From NCBI GenBank assembly GCA_037074615.1, contig CM073558.1:4021501-4085500 (forward strand): a stretch of 64,000 nucleotides of DNA, given 5' to 3'. Position numbers and translations under genes: made by a program. Each line of letters starts with the position of its first letter. Within the stretch, counting starts at the first letter, position 1. The notes under the pieces were generated by a model, which was not told the DNA's origin, made no database searches, and worked only from the letters and a program-made list of their open reading frames with translations. Origin of the DNA: Leucaena leucocephala (Eukaryota; Streptophyta; Magnoliopsida; Fabales; Fabaceae). Shown one piece after another: positions 23,441 to 36,545 of this stretch.

Positions 23441-24291
23441 AACTGATATCCTTATATTTCAATTCATATATATATATATTAGACTTAATTTTTATTGTTG
23501 TTTTATAAACTTAAATTATTTCTTGTATGCCCATCCCATCTTAAAACGTACCTAAAAGAAATAATATCTTATCTTTTATATTTCAAATCAATCAACATTA
23601 CATGTCTCTGTATCATGAATACTATGGCAAAACGTTCTTATAAATCTCACTAAATTAATTCCAAAATAAACGTTTTGTTTCATCAGAACCTTTTTATTTG
23701 AAGCTTAAATCTTACAATTTTTAGTAATGCATGATTTTCACAAGGTGCCCTTAATAATTATATTATTATTGAAATGTTACAATAAGTTTTAATTTGACAA
23801 AATAAGAACTTCTAACTAACTTCGACTATATGTCTTAATCCCTGTGATTCAATCAAAAGTTTCTTAGAGGAAATACCAAATAAGTAAATATTACTCAAAT
23901 GCTCCTTCAAAGCCATACTGGAACCATATAATTAATTCATTAATAACAATACAAATAGTTCTTGAGGCACTAGTCCCAATAGAATGATTAATGTATCAAC
24001 ATATAAACCCTAATTAGAAAGTGATCAGCTAATGGGGCGAATCTTTGACAATATAAATTGGTGGTTGAGAGAAAATGCTGATGAATGTGATATAGGGGGG
24101 GTGAAGTGTGGGAGAGACAATTGAACATCACGTGTGAGTGTGTGTGTGAGAGAGAGAGAGAGAGGAGGGGGGTCTATACAAATATATGGTGTGGATCCAT
24201 GTCTCTTCCTCAGGAAACATATGCTCGGTTGGCAAGCAACAATTTCTTTCATTTACTATCTAATCCATGGTTCTTCAGATACAACTCTCAG

Positions 24292-24344
<53 letters not shown>

Positions 24345-26632
24345 GTACTATAACTGGGTTCCTATATGTAATTTATATGTATGAAAAAAATTTATTCATA
24401 AATATAAGTCACTTGTAAGGTAATTAATGATTTTTTCTTAATACATTTTCTTTAATAAGACTAAATGCGAAAACTTTTATTAATTTAATATATTTTTTGA
24501 TATACAAGAATAAGATACAAGTGACTTACATATAAGAACATGGTGTTAATTATTAAACTAGATTCAAACAATGTTATGTCTAAATAAGAATTCAACTTCA
24601 CTATGAATAAGCTATTGATTGAAATGGCAAACAATTTTATTTTCCTGAAAAAGAGAACAAAAGTTTGAATATCAAGAAGTGCACTTATCAAGAGAGATTT
24701 AACTTAATGCTCGTAGTTTGATAGAACCATGTCAAATGAACTTGGCAAAATGGACCCGTGATTAGTCTCAAGTCTAAAATCATAACTTTAGGATACTATG
24801 TGTTTAACACCTATAAAACAAATTTCTTTTCCTTTTACAATTTTTTTTTGCTTGACCCGGCCAACCATTATGATTCTCTCTATGTGGTTTTAGTTAGGAG
24901 CAGTTGGGTTTGTTTATGTTCACTAAGTTACCTAGCAAGCACATTCAATTATCCCCACATATGTTTCTGCTTTAGTTTCTGACATTTAATTCTATGTATA
25001 GTATTACCAACAACATATGTGGCAGCAATGGCCCTTCTTTGTTCCTCAGGGTCTTCGATACCCTACTTGCAGATTCTTCATGTTCTTTGCTCCACAACGA
25101 TTGATGTAACAATCTACTTTTTAAAGAAAGATTTTAAGCATAATTTAAACACCTTACCATATGGTAATAAAGAATTAAACCCAATAAACTGCAAATAACT
25201 TATTATGGGAGAAAAATTCCAAACCAATTATAAAATACTAATTAACCATTATAGAAAAGAGACAAATCCCTGATTTAAAGTCTATCATGGTTACAAATGA
25301 AATATATGGCATGAGAAATGAGATCACTTTATGCATCAAGTAATATGAACATAGCCTGATGATATATGAATGTAAGTAGGAGATTGTGGGTTAGAGATCT
25401 TATTTGTAACCTTAATCTATTAGTGTCATTTTTAATTAAAAAAAATATGAATATGGCATGAGAACTTGCCAATAGTGGAAGCATTACAATTCCATTTTTA
25501 AGATTGGTAAAAGGAATAAACTGCTTGAAGAAATAGGTGTGAGCAAAAGGCATTTTTTTAGGGCAATGTGTTTTATGCCTTGTGATTGCCAGCTAATTCT
25601 AATTAATTGATTAATTAATTAAGGGATGTGTATTAAGTACGAAGCATGTTCTAAAGTCTGAAATGTCTTAGTTCAGCTTTAGGGTTCGCAACCATAAGAC
25701 TTTGTCTCCTTTAATTAATTAATTAATTAAGTAATTAATCATATAATAACTGATTGACTACCATATGTACTTGACACACAACAATGTATCACCCAACAAT
25801 TTGATTTATTTAAATTCTCTGTTTCTGACAAATGTTGGACCATATTCATTTGAGCTTGTGTTTATAAAATAATTAAAAAATTATTTATTCATTATTGATC
25901 CAAATGCATGCATGCATCAAGGTTTATGTAATGCAATGTAGGTGTGTGCAGTGAGATTTGAGTATTTTGAATGGTCCAACTACATCAATCATGGAGCAAC
26001 AAAACCTGACATATAACTAAATACAAACTGAAAGATCAATGCACCATTTGGAATTCACTTAAGGATATATATATATATATATATAGCAATAAAAAAGAGG
26101 GTTTCTGGTGACTAATGTTTTCGAATGATTAACTTTATTTTTAATTAATAGCAAAGGCAGTACATTAGTGGAATCCAGTTTAGATAAATCCCAATTATTG
26201 CAATTGTAATAATTATTAAAGGTTAATTATTATTATATGAGTTTATTAACAAGAAAAATCCTGGAGTTCTTGATCATGTATGATTACGTGTTTGTTTGAA
26301 ACAAACATTTGTACATACTTTAGTCTAATAATGTTTTGGTATAATCTTAATTTCGATGTTCAATCCTTGTACTACAAAGAGATCTCAATCCAGATATAAC
26401 GTTCTCCAAATTGGCCGGCACATATTATAATTTGAATAGCATTTGAAATCATGAAGGAGACTATAATGATAATTTCGCATCGTTTTTTGAAGTCGAAAAT
26501 GATTTATGATCATTCATGTACATTGACCATATATATCATAACAAGATGAAATAAACCCAAGTAATATATATATATATGGAAAAAGGAATCGAATTTGAAT
26601 GATGCTTCTTAGATAATGAAATTATTATCTTG

Positions 26633-26669
<37 letters not shown>

Positions 26670-27256
26670 TCACCAAACGAAGAGGCTAATTGGTAGATTT
26701 TTGAGACCCAGAAAATTTGATTTTGATTCTGTTGCCAACACAGAACGGGATTGCTTCTGATCTTCAAATTATTATCATCTTTAACAGTTTCATGACACTT
26801 GGATATTCAGTCGCAAGGGATAAGATGAAATTATATAGTATATATATATAATTTTGAAACTATTTATAGTACCATGGAACCTCCTAAAGTATATTCAGAC
26901 TTTTTTTTTTAAAAAAAAATGTGTTTAGATGGCATATTTGATAGGATCATCAATCAAACGTAACCAGAAGAATAAGAAAATGTATGATAATGGAGGTGTC
27001 ATGTCTTTGAACTTTATTCTCTGTGTTTACCATCTCATGCCCACCCACCGCGATCATGTTAGTTAAGATGCCAACCACACACAAAAACACAAGTACGTGT
27101 GTGTGTGTTGAGAATTAAACCAAGGGGTTAAATAATGTTTAGTTGCTTGGTTATGGAAGCACCCCGGGTAGGTTGTTTATCTTTGACCAAATCAAAATTG
27201 AAAATAATAATTTACTACTAAAGTGCATTCATATTATATATGTGTGTGTGTGTACT
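23441..27256. other. Gene-free AT-rich intergenic DNA
   Basis: No gene is supported on either strand. Simple repeats occur at 24137-24165 (GT then GA), about 24293-24341 (TA), 26063-26085 (TA) and 26635-26666 (TA). The short frames in the 24.1-24.4 kb region are read through these repeats and are not genes. Confidence 0.6.
24293..24341. repeat. (TA)n microsatellite
   Basis: An uninterrupted TA dinucleotide run of about 49 bp. Similar shorter runs occur at 26635-26666, 34364-34396, 41378-41420 and 44066-44088. Confidence 0.9.
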
Positions 27257-27482
27257 CTTCTAGTTTAAGAATAAGTTGACTTTTTTCTGAAAAAATTAAG
27301 AAAAAATAAATCAGTTAATTATAATTAAATCTAATATATTAATATGAATTTATATTATATACTCTTTAATATACCTCAATTAGTCTACTAACTCTTATAT
27401 TAAGTATAGTTAATTGATTTATTTTATCTCTTTAATCTATCTAAAAAATTAAATAAATCTTATATTTAAAATCATATGAGTA
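27257..27482. mobile_element. Stowaway-like MITE, same family as in the NAA15 intron
   Basis: The interior matches the element at 6873-7125: TAATTATAATTAAATC near the left, TTTATATTATATAC in the centre, and CTCTTATATTAAGTATAG then AATTGATTTATTT on the right. Termini are degraded and the limits are approximate. Confidence 0.5.
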
Positions 27483-27587
27483 TATATTTATCTTAATCAA
27501 AAAATTGCCATAAAACCCATATTATCATCAAGTTATCACAAGGATAAATGACTTAATCAACCTGAGATAAGGAAGATATATAATGTA

Positions 27588-29055
27588 CACTACAAAAAAA
27601 AAATAGCTTGTCAGCGGCGACTGAAACCCTTTTAGTGGTGACATTTTGTTGCTGCCAAGTCGCCGCTTATGAGATTGTCACCTATACATATTGGCGGCGA
27701 CAATTGAAAGTCGCCGCCTAGAGAGTATTCTATAGCGACAGAGATGTCGTCGCCTAAATGTATTCTGCGGCGACAGAGCTGTCGTCGCCTAAAGATTATT
27801 ATGCGGCCACAGAAATATCGCCGCCTAAAGGGTATTCTGTGGCGACAGAAAAGTCACCACCTAAACTTAATATTATTTTTTTAATTTTTTTATAATTTCT
27901 ATGATATAAAAAAATATAATTTAATAACAAATAAAAAATGATAAATAACTAAATAAACTATAATATAATAATATTAATAAATATTTTGATCATCATATAA
28001 AATACCAAATTAGTTGAATTACTTAAACATATTTAAAATAAAATTGTTTAGTTTGTATATAAATTTTATGTAGAAGGATGAATACTATGACTAGAAGAGG
28101 TAGTCGTATGTGGTTGCCCCTGCTGCATCAAAGCAGCGAATTGAGCTTGTATCCTTTGCTCCATTTATTTTATTAGTCTTTACTTGAATTGCACACGCTC
28201 TTGTTGCATCTTTTCATGCTCTTCTTCTATCTTTGCATGCTCTACTGCACGCTCAGCCTCTATTTTTTCTCTCTCCTCTTAAAATTTTTTATCAAACTCT
28301 TCAAGTAATTGGGCATATGTTATAAAATTATTTTTTCTTAACCCCAATATATTTTTAATAATAATTATTTTCTTCATTCTTTTTCTAAAAATTCACTTTT
28401 GACACTTTTTAATTTCAGACAAACACTATTAAACTCAATAATACCTTATAAATCATTTCTATAAAAGTTTAGATGTTATATGAAATATAGCAATAAATGG
28501 CATATGCAACATCAACTAAAAAATTAGGTATGGTCATATGTATTTAAAGTATATTCTTTCTCTTTATCTCTCACACATGCATCTCCCTCTATCTATCTCC
28601 TCCACACATTATCTCTAACACACACATACTAACTCTCACACTCATTGACACACATTGGTAATATCTCTTTTATGTATATACCCTTGTTTCATTTCCTTCT
28701 TTCATAGACATATCACTATTCTCTCTATAATCTTTCTTTACTATAATAACATGTAAAATTTATTTATTTATTATTTAAAACAAATGGGAAACAATTGTAT
28801 CAACACTTTTAGTGGCGACAAATAAAAATCGCCACTGAATACATCCTTCTGCGGTGACAATTCTGTGACCTTTTGCAGCAATAATTAGTGTCGTTGCAAA
28901 AAAGTGGTATTAAAATTTGAGTTTTTTTAACTTTCACGGTGACAAAAGGAAGTCGCTGCTAAAAGCCTGCCGCAGAAAATCATAACTTTTAGCGGCGATA
29001 TTTTTTGTCACCGCTAAAAAGTCATAGTCAAATCCTTATTTTTTTTTTTGTAGTG
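27588..29055. mobile_element. Non-autonomous CACTA (En/Spm-type) DNA transposon
   Basis: The termini are perfect inverted repeats: CACTACAAAAAAAAAA on the left and TTTTTTTTTTGTAGTG on the right. The flanking 3-bp direct repeat GTA is at 27585-27587 and 29056-29058, the CACTA signature. Sub-terminal regions (27610-27865 and 28800-29020) hold many short GGCGACA / TGTCGCCGC units in both orientations, the expected transposase-binding arrays. At 1468 bp it is far too short for a full transposase, of which only a decayed C-terminal piece remains. Confidence 0.92.
28066..28325 (-). pseudogene. Decayed C-terminal fragment of a CACTA-associated transposase-type protein
   Basis: The minus strand reads a Glu/Lys-rich, coiled-coil-like tail (ERAVEHAKIEEEHEKMQQER) ending MEQRIQAQFAALMQQGQPH...HPST and a TAA at 28068-28066. 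This resembles the C-terminal coiled-coil of the 'plant transposase (Ptta/En/Spm)' proteins encoded by CACTA elements. At least three in-frame stops interrupt it. It is a relic inside the element and shows the internal deletion origin. Confidence 0.6.
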
Positions 29056-29058
29056 GTA

Positions 29059-31030
29059 TTGTCACCAAAAGAAAGAAAGTAATAAAGATAATGTATCAAA
29101 TAAGCTTGTACTTGGGAGCTGTCTACCGTTAGACCATTAATTAGCGTAAAATTTGTGTAAAATTTTTTAAAGATTATACGCAAATCTCAAGATTCATTCA
29201 GTGAACATCGTATAAAATGGAACCTCTGAAAAATGCGTAGAATATTATATGCATTGACAAAATTAACAAGACAGAGAAAAGTCAAGTTAGGTGGCGCGAA
29301 GCAATAGTCAAGGTATAATTGAGATGTTATTAATTTTCTTTCCGTAAAAAGAATAGGACTATTACTATAAATCACCAATCAAATTGACCGAAGCAAGTGG
29401 GTGATGAATAATAAAAGAGATGTTATATAAATACTCTTAGTGTAATTTATAAGTTATTTTCAACAAATTTTATACAGACTAATAAAAATCTTAACTTCTA
29501 TTAATTTTATAATTCGACAATTTTTTAATTTTATTTCTATTTAATATATATTATACGGCATAAAAATAAAAACATAATATAAAATAAAAAAAAGTATATA
29601 TTCACTCTTTGCTATATACATAGAATAAAAAAATTATTCGCTGTCTGATTTATAAAAAAATTAAAATTAAAAGAGTTATGATTTTTGTGTGAATTAGTTT
29701 TGTGCGTGTGAGAAGTCAATAAGTGGATTGTACGTTGCATGTCGGGAAAAAGGCGAGAATTAATGTTAAAAGTGTTTGTTAAAAGAGGATTAAATTAATT
29801 ATGGTTTGAATTAAAAAGGTTAAGAGGTGGTGGGGGGTAAGAGGGAGAATATTAATGAAACCAGGTGATGGTTTAATAGTAGCTAGGCGTGTAAAAGAGG
29901 CAAACATGGTGTGCGCTAATGTTAACTTTGTTATATTTTTCAAGTTTTGACTGATCATTATTGTTTGCTTTTGATAATTTGGTTTTCTTTTGTCCCCACT
30001 TTATTATTAATATTTAAAAAAATTATTATAAAATTTCAGAAAAATATAATTACTAAAAAATTTAGTAACAAAATAAAATATATAATAATAAATTTTAATA
30101 TAAGAAATAATAATAAATCTATATGACTTACTTACCATTGATAAATTTTATTTTTTGAGACTTCATGATATTTTTTTTCTTTTTATTTCCTTCCATTTGT
30201 ACATTCTTTTCATCCTCATTCACATGCACGTACATGTACATATCTCTCTAACATATTACTTATAAATAATTAATTTAACTATTTTGTAATTTTTATAATT
30301 TATTTATCTAACTCATAAATCTATAATTAGAGGGAGTATATTTACACAAATGTGTGTGTGTGTGTTTATTTTTCATGCTCAGTTGTATGAAGCTTGAAAT
30401 TCATAAATAGTATGACTTGTAAAAATTTTTATAATATATATAAATTAAATGAAAGAAAAGGGGAAAAATGAGAACTCATTTATGGAAAACCCACTAAATA
30501 ATGCATTGCAACAAAAATATGGGTCCACTCTAATTTAGATAAAGATAAATTCCAAAGACCTTGATTGATTCCATTCATATTCATTTTACTTTCTCACATT
30601 TTTACTTTCTTTAAAAAAAAATCACATTTAAGTTCAAACCAATGATAAGTTGATAGAAATTCAATATTTGAGACTAAATCAATTTTCGAAAGTACATTAA
30701 TCTAGCCAATGTCAAAACTCTCTCTCAAAAAAAAAAAAAACTTAATGTATCTAGCTATATATCTTTTACAAAAAGGCTAGGTAGCTACCGTGCGTGTTTT
30801 TCTTGGATCAAATGCCTCGAAATTAGATGGGCATGTAATAATTATTGGGGTTTTAAAAAAAAACAAAAAGAAAAGTAGAATGACAATACATAATAATGAA
30901 ATTCATGTTTCCTAATTATATTACTACAAAAATTAAAATAAAAAAAATCAAGGCACAAACCCATCATATACGGTGACCTATACTGTGCATAGTTTATTAC
31001 AAAGAGGTCCTCAATCAAGCAAACCACATG
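29059..31030. other. Gene-free AT-rich intergenic DNA upstream of the first Aux/IAA gene
   Basis: No coding exon, RNA gene or bounded repeat was identified. The sequence is low-complexity A/T with short (TG)n at about 30350-30365. Confidence 0.55.
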
Positions 31031-31457
31031 GCATGTTTCCCGAGTCACCTGATCAGACGGCGATGATCAAATCTGACCAAATCAGAGGACGAAAGAGAGC
31101 CGTCGATGATGTCCCCATATATAACTTATAGTGCTTCCCTTTATTGGTGCTCTTTGTGGGGTACCCCCCAAAATTAAAACAGCCTCGTCCCTACGTTTGT
31201 TTCTCATGTGACCGACCACTAACTCATCACTTGACCTGTCACTGCCCCCACCATGTCCTAATTAACCTCCCTTTTCTATATGTGTGTGTGTGTGTAACCC
31301 ACCCACTCTTCCCATTATATTACACCTAGTTAATCGATCCCATTCACACCAATATATATACGTATATATTGACATATTCTGATCTCTGGATCGATCGTGT
31401 TATAGTGAGAAAGTTTGAAGTTTTTTTCAGGGAAAGAAGAGAGGAAAGTTTCTAAGG
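31031..31457 (+). promoter_or_regulatory. Promoter and 5' leader of the IAA19-like gene
   Basis: Base composition rises from AT-rich to mixed near 31031. Candidate TATA sequences are TTATATTACAC near 31315 and the ATATATATACGTATATAT run at 31352-31370. The leader 31380-31457 is purine-rich and ends AAGGATGG at the start codon. I see TGTCAC and GACC-rich sequence but no canonical TGTCTC auxin-response element here. Confidence 0.4.
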
Positions 31458-34358
31458 ATGGAAAAAGATGGGGGTTTGGGACTTGAGATAACGGAGCTGA
31501 GGTTGGGACTCCCTGGTGGGAGGGAGAAGAAGAATGAGAAGAAGAGGCTGTTCTCGGAGATTGATGATGATCATCATGAGGAGGATGGCGATGGCGGAGA
31601 GGATCAGAACAGCTCGTCGGAGGGAGAGCGGAAAGTGGTGGTGGGGTGGCCGCCGGTGTGCTCGTACAGGAGGAAGAATAGCGTGATGAACAATGAAGGG
31701 TCAAAAATGTACGTGAAAGTGAGCATGGATGGAGCTCCATTCTTGCGCAAAATCGACTTGCAAAAGCTTAAGGCTTACTCTGAACTCGCTTTCGCCTTGG
31801 AAAATCTCTTTGGTTGCTATGGAATCAGTGAGTCCCTCTTCTTTTACTTAAAAAATTATTTAAATTAATTATTTATAATATTTTTTAAATCACCAATAAA
31901 AATATACTAAGATATCAAATCATATTATATCAACTATATATCTACTTCTTGATATAAACCACTCAATATATTCAATTAATAAAAATAATTTAAAAAAATA
32001 TAAATTTAGAAGATAAAATAAATTAGAGTATCTTCTATTTAGAATCGAAATTAGAAGCCCTCTCACTAACTTATGCATTTAGGATTAGAGGAAGAAGTGA
32101 GCATAAGGACATGAAGAAATATAAATGGACATAGAAAATAGGTTTGTGATCATTATTATTAATTAAACCAACTAATTAATTAGTTTCCTTTTTTTAATTA
32201 TTGTTACGATGATATGGTGGGATATAGGGGACCTTAATTGGAATTCTTGATATAAGAGGAGCATATTAGTTAGTTGATCAAATTGTTTCATGTAGTTGAT
32301 ATGTATATATTTAGTATGAAATGCACCTGATCACTAGTAATTAAAGATATGGATGTTTGTAAAATTGGGATATATATATAGGAGATTATAAAGATATTTA
32401 TACAGATGTTTTAATTAATTAATTAATTAATATCCTAGAAGACAGATATTACATAAGCATGATGATATCACTTGACTTGGAGACAAAGAAATAAGGAAAT
32501 AAGGACATAGTAGATGATTTTTGTTAGTATTAAAGGAATAGATTAAGGGAGATTAATAATTATAATGAGTGAATAAATATTGGACAGAGGAGGGGTTGAA
32601 GAATGGAGACAAAAGCGAACACGTTCCCATTTATGAGGACAAAGATGGTGACTGGATGCTCGTTGGCGATGTCCCTTGGGAGTAAGTCCTCTTCCCTCCC
32701 TTTTCCCATTAATTAATATTCTTATTTTTTGCTTTCATTTATTGTCACCTCATTTCCTTATATCTTAGTGTATTTCTAAAGTTAATTCTCATTTCTTATT
32801 TCTCATTTAGTTTCAAGATTATAAGATCCGTTAGTTTTTCCCTTACTTTTTATTTATTATTAGTATTTACCTATGCACATCTAGTTCATGTAAAAAAAAA
32901 TTGTTGTTAAAATAATAATTAAGAACTTATTTTTATAATTTTGAGATACAAGTATATTCCTCTGGTTTTATTTATGAAACAAATAGAAAAGATTTTTCTT
33001 TGATCCTATTTATAAATTATATAATTAATTTTTTTATAAAAATATATATTTTATCTTTTATTTTTATTGTAGTTATTTAATTTTAACACTGAGGTTTAAG
33101 GTACAGAAGAGACATAGACAATTTAATGATGCTTGTGTGGGGTGGGGTGGGGTATCTAAGTATTTAATTAATAATGTGGGGGAAATATAATAATGAAAAT
33201 GATAAAACGTGTGTAAGTAGGAGTGAAATAGAACGGTAAATCTTGTCTCCTGGAGTCATATCCTGTGCTTGCTGACCAAAACCAAAAGCCATAGCCCACT
33301 TATTTCAATGCTTATCATTATCCCGCTATTCCAACAACTATCACATTTTCAAAACTATGTGCTCTTTGAAATTTCATTTGTCAAAAATATCTAATACTAT
33401 ATTATATATTATGTGTATATAAATTGATATTATTTACGTATAAATTTTAAAATATAACACGTTCTTCTAGTTAGAGCTTATTTAGTTTTTACTAAATTAT
33501 AGTTTTAAAAACTCTTTTAGGGTAAAATTTTAGTTTAGAAAAATTTTAAAATAAATAGTCATATTTGTTCAAACGGACTTTTGGACTAAATTATGATTTA
33601 AAACTAAAGTTTCAGATAAGCTAGTCAGAGTAGCTTATGGAACAGTAAAATAGCTTATGAACTAATCAATTACTATATTACCTCTACTTTTTCTTATATA
33701 CTCTCTCCTATTTTTTCTTATACACTCTCTCCTCTCTCCTACTTTTTCTTACATCATCTCTCTTCTTTCTTACACTTTCTCTCATCTCGCATCTTATATC
33801 TTATCTCTCATCATTTAATACCCATACTCTTTTTCGTAATTTACCAATAATAAAAGTATTTCTGAAAATAACTATCCAAATACTCATTTATTCAAAACTA
33901 TTTTTTTTTAATAAACTCTTCTCCAAAAGCACTTTTCTATAAATTGTTTAAAAGTCTTTTTTTTTTCATAAACCTGTTTCTAAAATCATATCCAAATGGG
34001 TCCTTAATAAATTATCAACCAATAAGTTTTTACTTATTTTTTTATTAATAACATCGGGTCATATTGAGTATTATTATATCTAATTAGAATTAGCTTTTCC
34101 AACATAATTTTTCTTTTATGTCTATAGGATTTGAATCCTTAATTAACTTTAATTAATAAAATAATTAAGTCTTTAGCTTCCACTTAATTAATCTAACTAT
34201 TATTATTATTTGTTTCATCAATATGTGATATTTATGGTCTTTTACGTATTAATTACTCAGCTACTGCATCAACTATACTTATCAGCCTCTGGTTTTTCAT
34301 TCTCATCGACAAAACTAGTCCCACAGATTTATATATGATTATATGCCGTCCCATCTGC

Positions 34359-34401
<43 letters not shown>

Positions 34402-35828
34402 CTGGTTTGGTTTATAATTAGTTGGTAGTCCAGGAAAGCCTGCACTTGATTAGAAACATGATGATTCATCAAGTTTATTAATTATCCCTAATCATCCAGT
34501 TTTACATGCTGGGGTAGACTTAAATTTTTATTCATTTTATGTCAAGTATATCAGTGAAGAGAATTCAATTAGAGAGTAAATTGATCAGAGTTAAAATGTG
34601 TAATAATCTAAATTATTTATTTAATTAATTAAAAGGCACTACCAATAATGTAGGTTGGACCACATATAGCCGACATGCGTGAATTCCTCGTTATCATGCT
34701 AGGAAGCTGCAAAAAATCTTCATAATAATGCTCTTCCCTCGTATAAAGGGAAAACCTATTATTTTTCAAATAAAAAAATGAAATAAAATAAAGTGTGTGT
34801 TGAATAGGATTTTAGAAGAGAATTTATAAAATAAAGGGTTTTTAGATAGTTTTTTTTTAAAAATTAGATAAGAGTTTATTAAAAAAATATTTATGAATAA
34901 ATGAGTGTTTAGATAATTATTAATATAAAAATTTTTGTAATTGAAAAATTACTAAAAAATATATAGTTTTATTAAAAATAGTAGAGAGAAGAGAGAGTGA
35001 AGAAGAGATAGGAGAGGGTGGAGAGGAGAAAGAGGGTGTAAGAAAAAATAAAGGTAAAATAGTAATTAGACAGTAGCTTATCCAAAATCTTAATTTTAAA
35101 CTATAGTTTAACCTAAAAATACTTATGGACATTATTTTAAAATTTCTTTAAAATAAAATTTAAATCAAAAATCCTTTTAAAATCTAAATTATCAAGGCTT
35201 CCAAATAGGCAATAATCTCTGTTTTCTTTGTCTTTTAGTAGCCACAATTCAAGGAATCATAATGTCCAATGACCCTTCTCAAGGACTAATTTACCATATA
35301 TATGACACACATAAAGTATATAAATACCCCTATATTTATATATCAAATCTTGTTTAAAATTAATGTGCAAAATCTATAGTTTTACCTAATTTTTAATTAT
35401 TTCTGTATTTTTCTTTTTTATATTAAATCATTATAATTTTACCCTATTCAATAAGGTCTTATTTTTTCAATCATATCCTTATAGTTTCATATGATTTTAA
35501 TCAAATCCATAGATCCATGTAGTTTTATCAATCACATGAAGCTACATAAACCTGATTAAAATTAATTAAAACTATAAAGACTTGATAAAAAGAAAAAATT
35601 ATAAAGATCTAATTAAAAAATAGATTAAACTATAAGAATTTACAGATTAATTTTGTATTAATTTATTTATGAAACATTAATGATGAATTATGTGTGGGAT
35701 TTTGCAGGATGTTTATGGAGTCATGCAAGAGGTTGAGGATAATGAAGAAATCAGAGGCAAAGGGATTTGGTGTGACACCAAAAGGGTCTCTAGAGGGATT
35801 TAATATTATAGAAGGCATCACCAACTGA
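31458..35828 (+). CDS. Aux/IAA auxin-responsive repressor, IAA19-like
   Basis: Exons 31458-31827, 32588-32681 and 35708-35828 (TGA 35826-35828) join to 194 residues, normal for the family. All four Aux/IAA domains are present. Domain I is the EAR motif LRLGLP at 14-19, which recruits TOPLESS. A KKR basic step follows near 28-30. Domain II, VGWPPV at 62-67 followed by CSYRRKNS, is the degron recognised by TIR1/AFB with auxin. The PB1 domain starts at YVKV (85-88, invariant Lys) and carries the acidic OPCA motif YEDKDGDW at 139-146. The protein represses ARF factors by PB1 pairing until auxin triggers its degradation. MEKDGGLGLEITELRLGLPG and the CSYRRKNS degron flank best match the IAA19/IAA5/IAA6 clade (from memory). 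Intron 2 is 3.0 kb and hosts two MITE copies. The Asp/Glu/Gly-rich linker is at 34-58. Confidence 0.93.
33473..34005. mobile_element. MITE family A, copy 1, in Aux/IAA intron 2
   Basis: It ends TCCAAATGGGTCC and has a pyrimidine-rich centre (repeated CTCTCTCCTACTTTTTCTTA). The copies at 34793-35212 (opposite orientation) and 60184-60975 (same orientation) share the ATTATAGTTTTAAA and CAGATAAG/ATAGCTTAT blocks, the CTCTC-rich core and a GGGCCATTTGG-type terminus. There is no coding capacity. The exact terminus at the left is uncertain. Confidence 0.5.
34793..35212. mobile_element. MITE family A, copy 2, inverted, in Aux/IAA intron 2
   Basis: It is the reverse complement of the 33473-34005 element in organisation: purine-rich centre (GAGAGAAGAGAGAGTG...), then AGTAGCTTAT, then AAACTATAGTTTA, ending CCAAATAGGC. 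The pair could form a long intronic stem of imperfect complementarity. Confidence 0.5.
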
Positions 35829-36324
35829 TGATTGATCTATCAAAGTTCTATAGACACAATATTATGTCGTCGTGAATCAAAGGAAATTAAGGAAACTACT
35901 ACTACTGACTAATTCAGTTTTAATTAATTATTATTTCCCAAGTTCTAATTGATGTGTCGTACACGTTTGGTTATTCCAATTAGTGTTGTCGTTTTGTTAT
36001 ATTTGAAGAAGCAGGCCGTTATAATTCTTCCTACATAATTTGATGTATGAATCAGACTATTATGTTTTATTTTATTATAATTAGTAATAATAATTATTAT
36101 AAATAATAATGGAGGATAAAAGAAGGAACTTATATTGAGATGATGGGAAAACTCATCCATCTAGATCATAAATTAGTGTTTTGCTATTTATGTCATTTTT
36201 GTTCTTCACTGCACCAAAATTAATTTCCAAGTCAATCCATTTCAGTTACATAGGGAAAATTATTATAGCTAGAGAAGTCATGGGAAAGAAAATTAATTAC
36301 TAATCAATCTTTTAAAATTAAGTT

Positions 36325-36545
36325 ATTACTAATAGGTCGCTTAAAATCTGTAAAAAAAGATATATAGGATAAGTATTTTTAATTTTTTTTAGTTTAACTC
36401 TCAAATATTGAAGTAGAAACTTGTGTAAATTTAGTCCTATGGTGATTTATATATAAGACATTCTCCAATATTTAGAAACCAAACTGAGAAATTCATAACT
36501 TATCCTCTTTATTTCTTACACAAGTTATTTAATTTAAAAAGATCT
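36325..36545. mobile_element. Foldback MITE family B, copy 1
   Basis: It shares ACTAATAGGTC, TAGTCCTATGGTGATTTA, CCAATATTTAGAAACCAAACTGAGAAAT and CATAACTTATCC-type blocks with the two adjacent copies at 46925-47335. Internal arms (GGATAAGT...ACTTATCC, CAAATATTGAAG...CCAATATTTAG) are inverted, giving a hairpin. No coding capacity. Confidence 0.5.

Noticed and set aside
24106..24418. Two overlapping plus-strand frames of 92-94 codons
   Set aside because: Both are read through GA and TA microsatellites, giving poly-Arg/Glu and Tyr-Ile runs.
31330..31740. 136-codon minus-strand frame rich in Ser/Pro/His
   Set aside because: It is the mirror of the acidic Aux/IAA exon 1 and has no family similarity.
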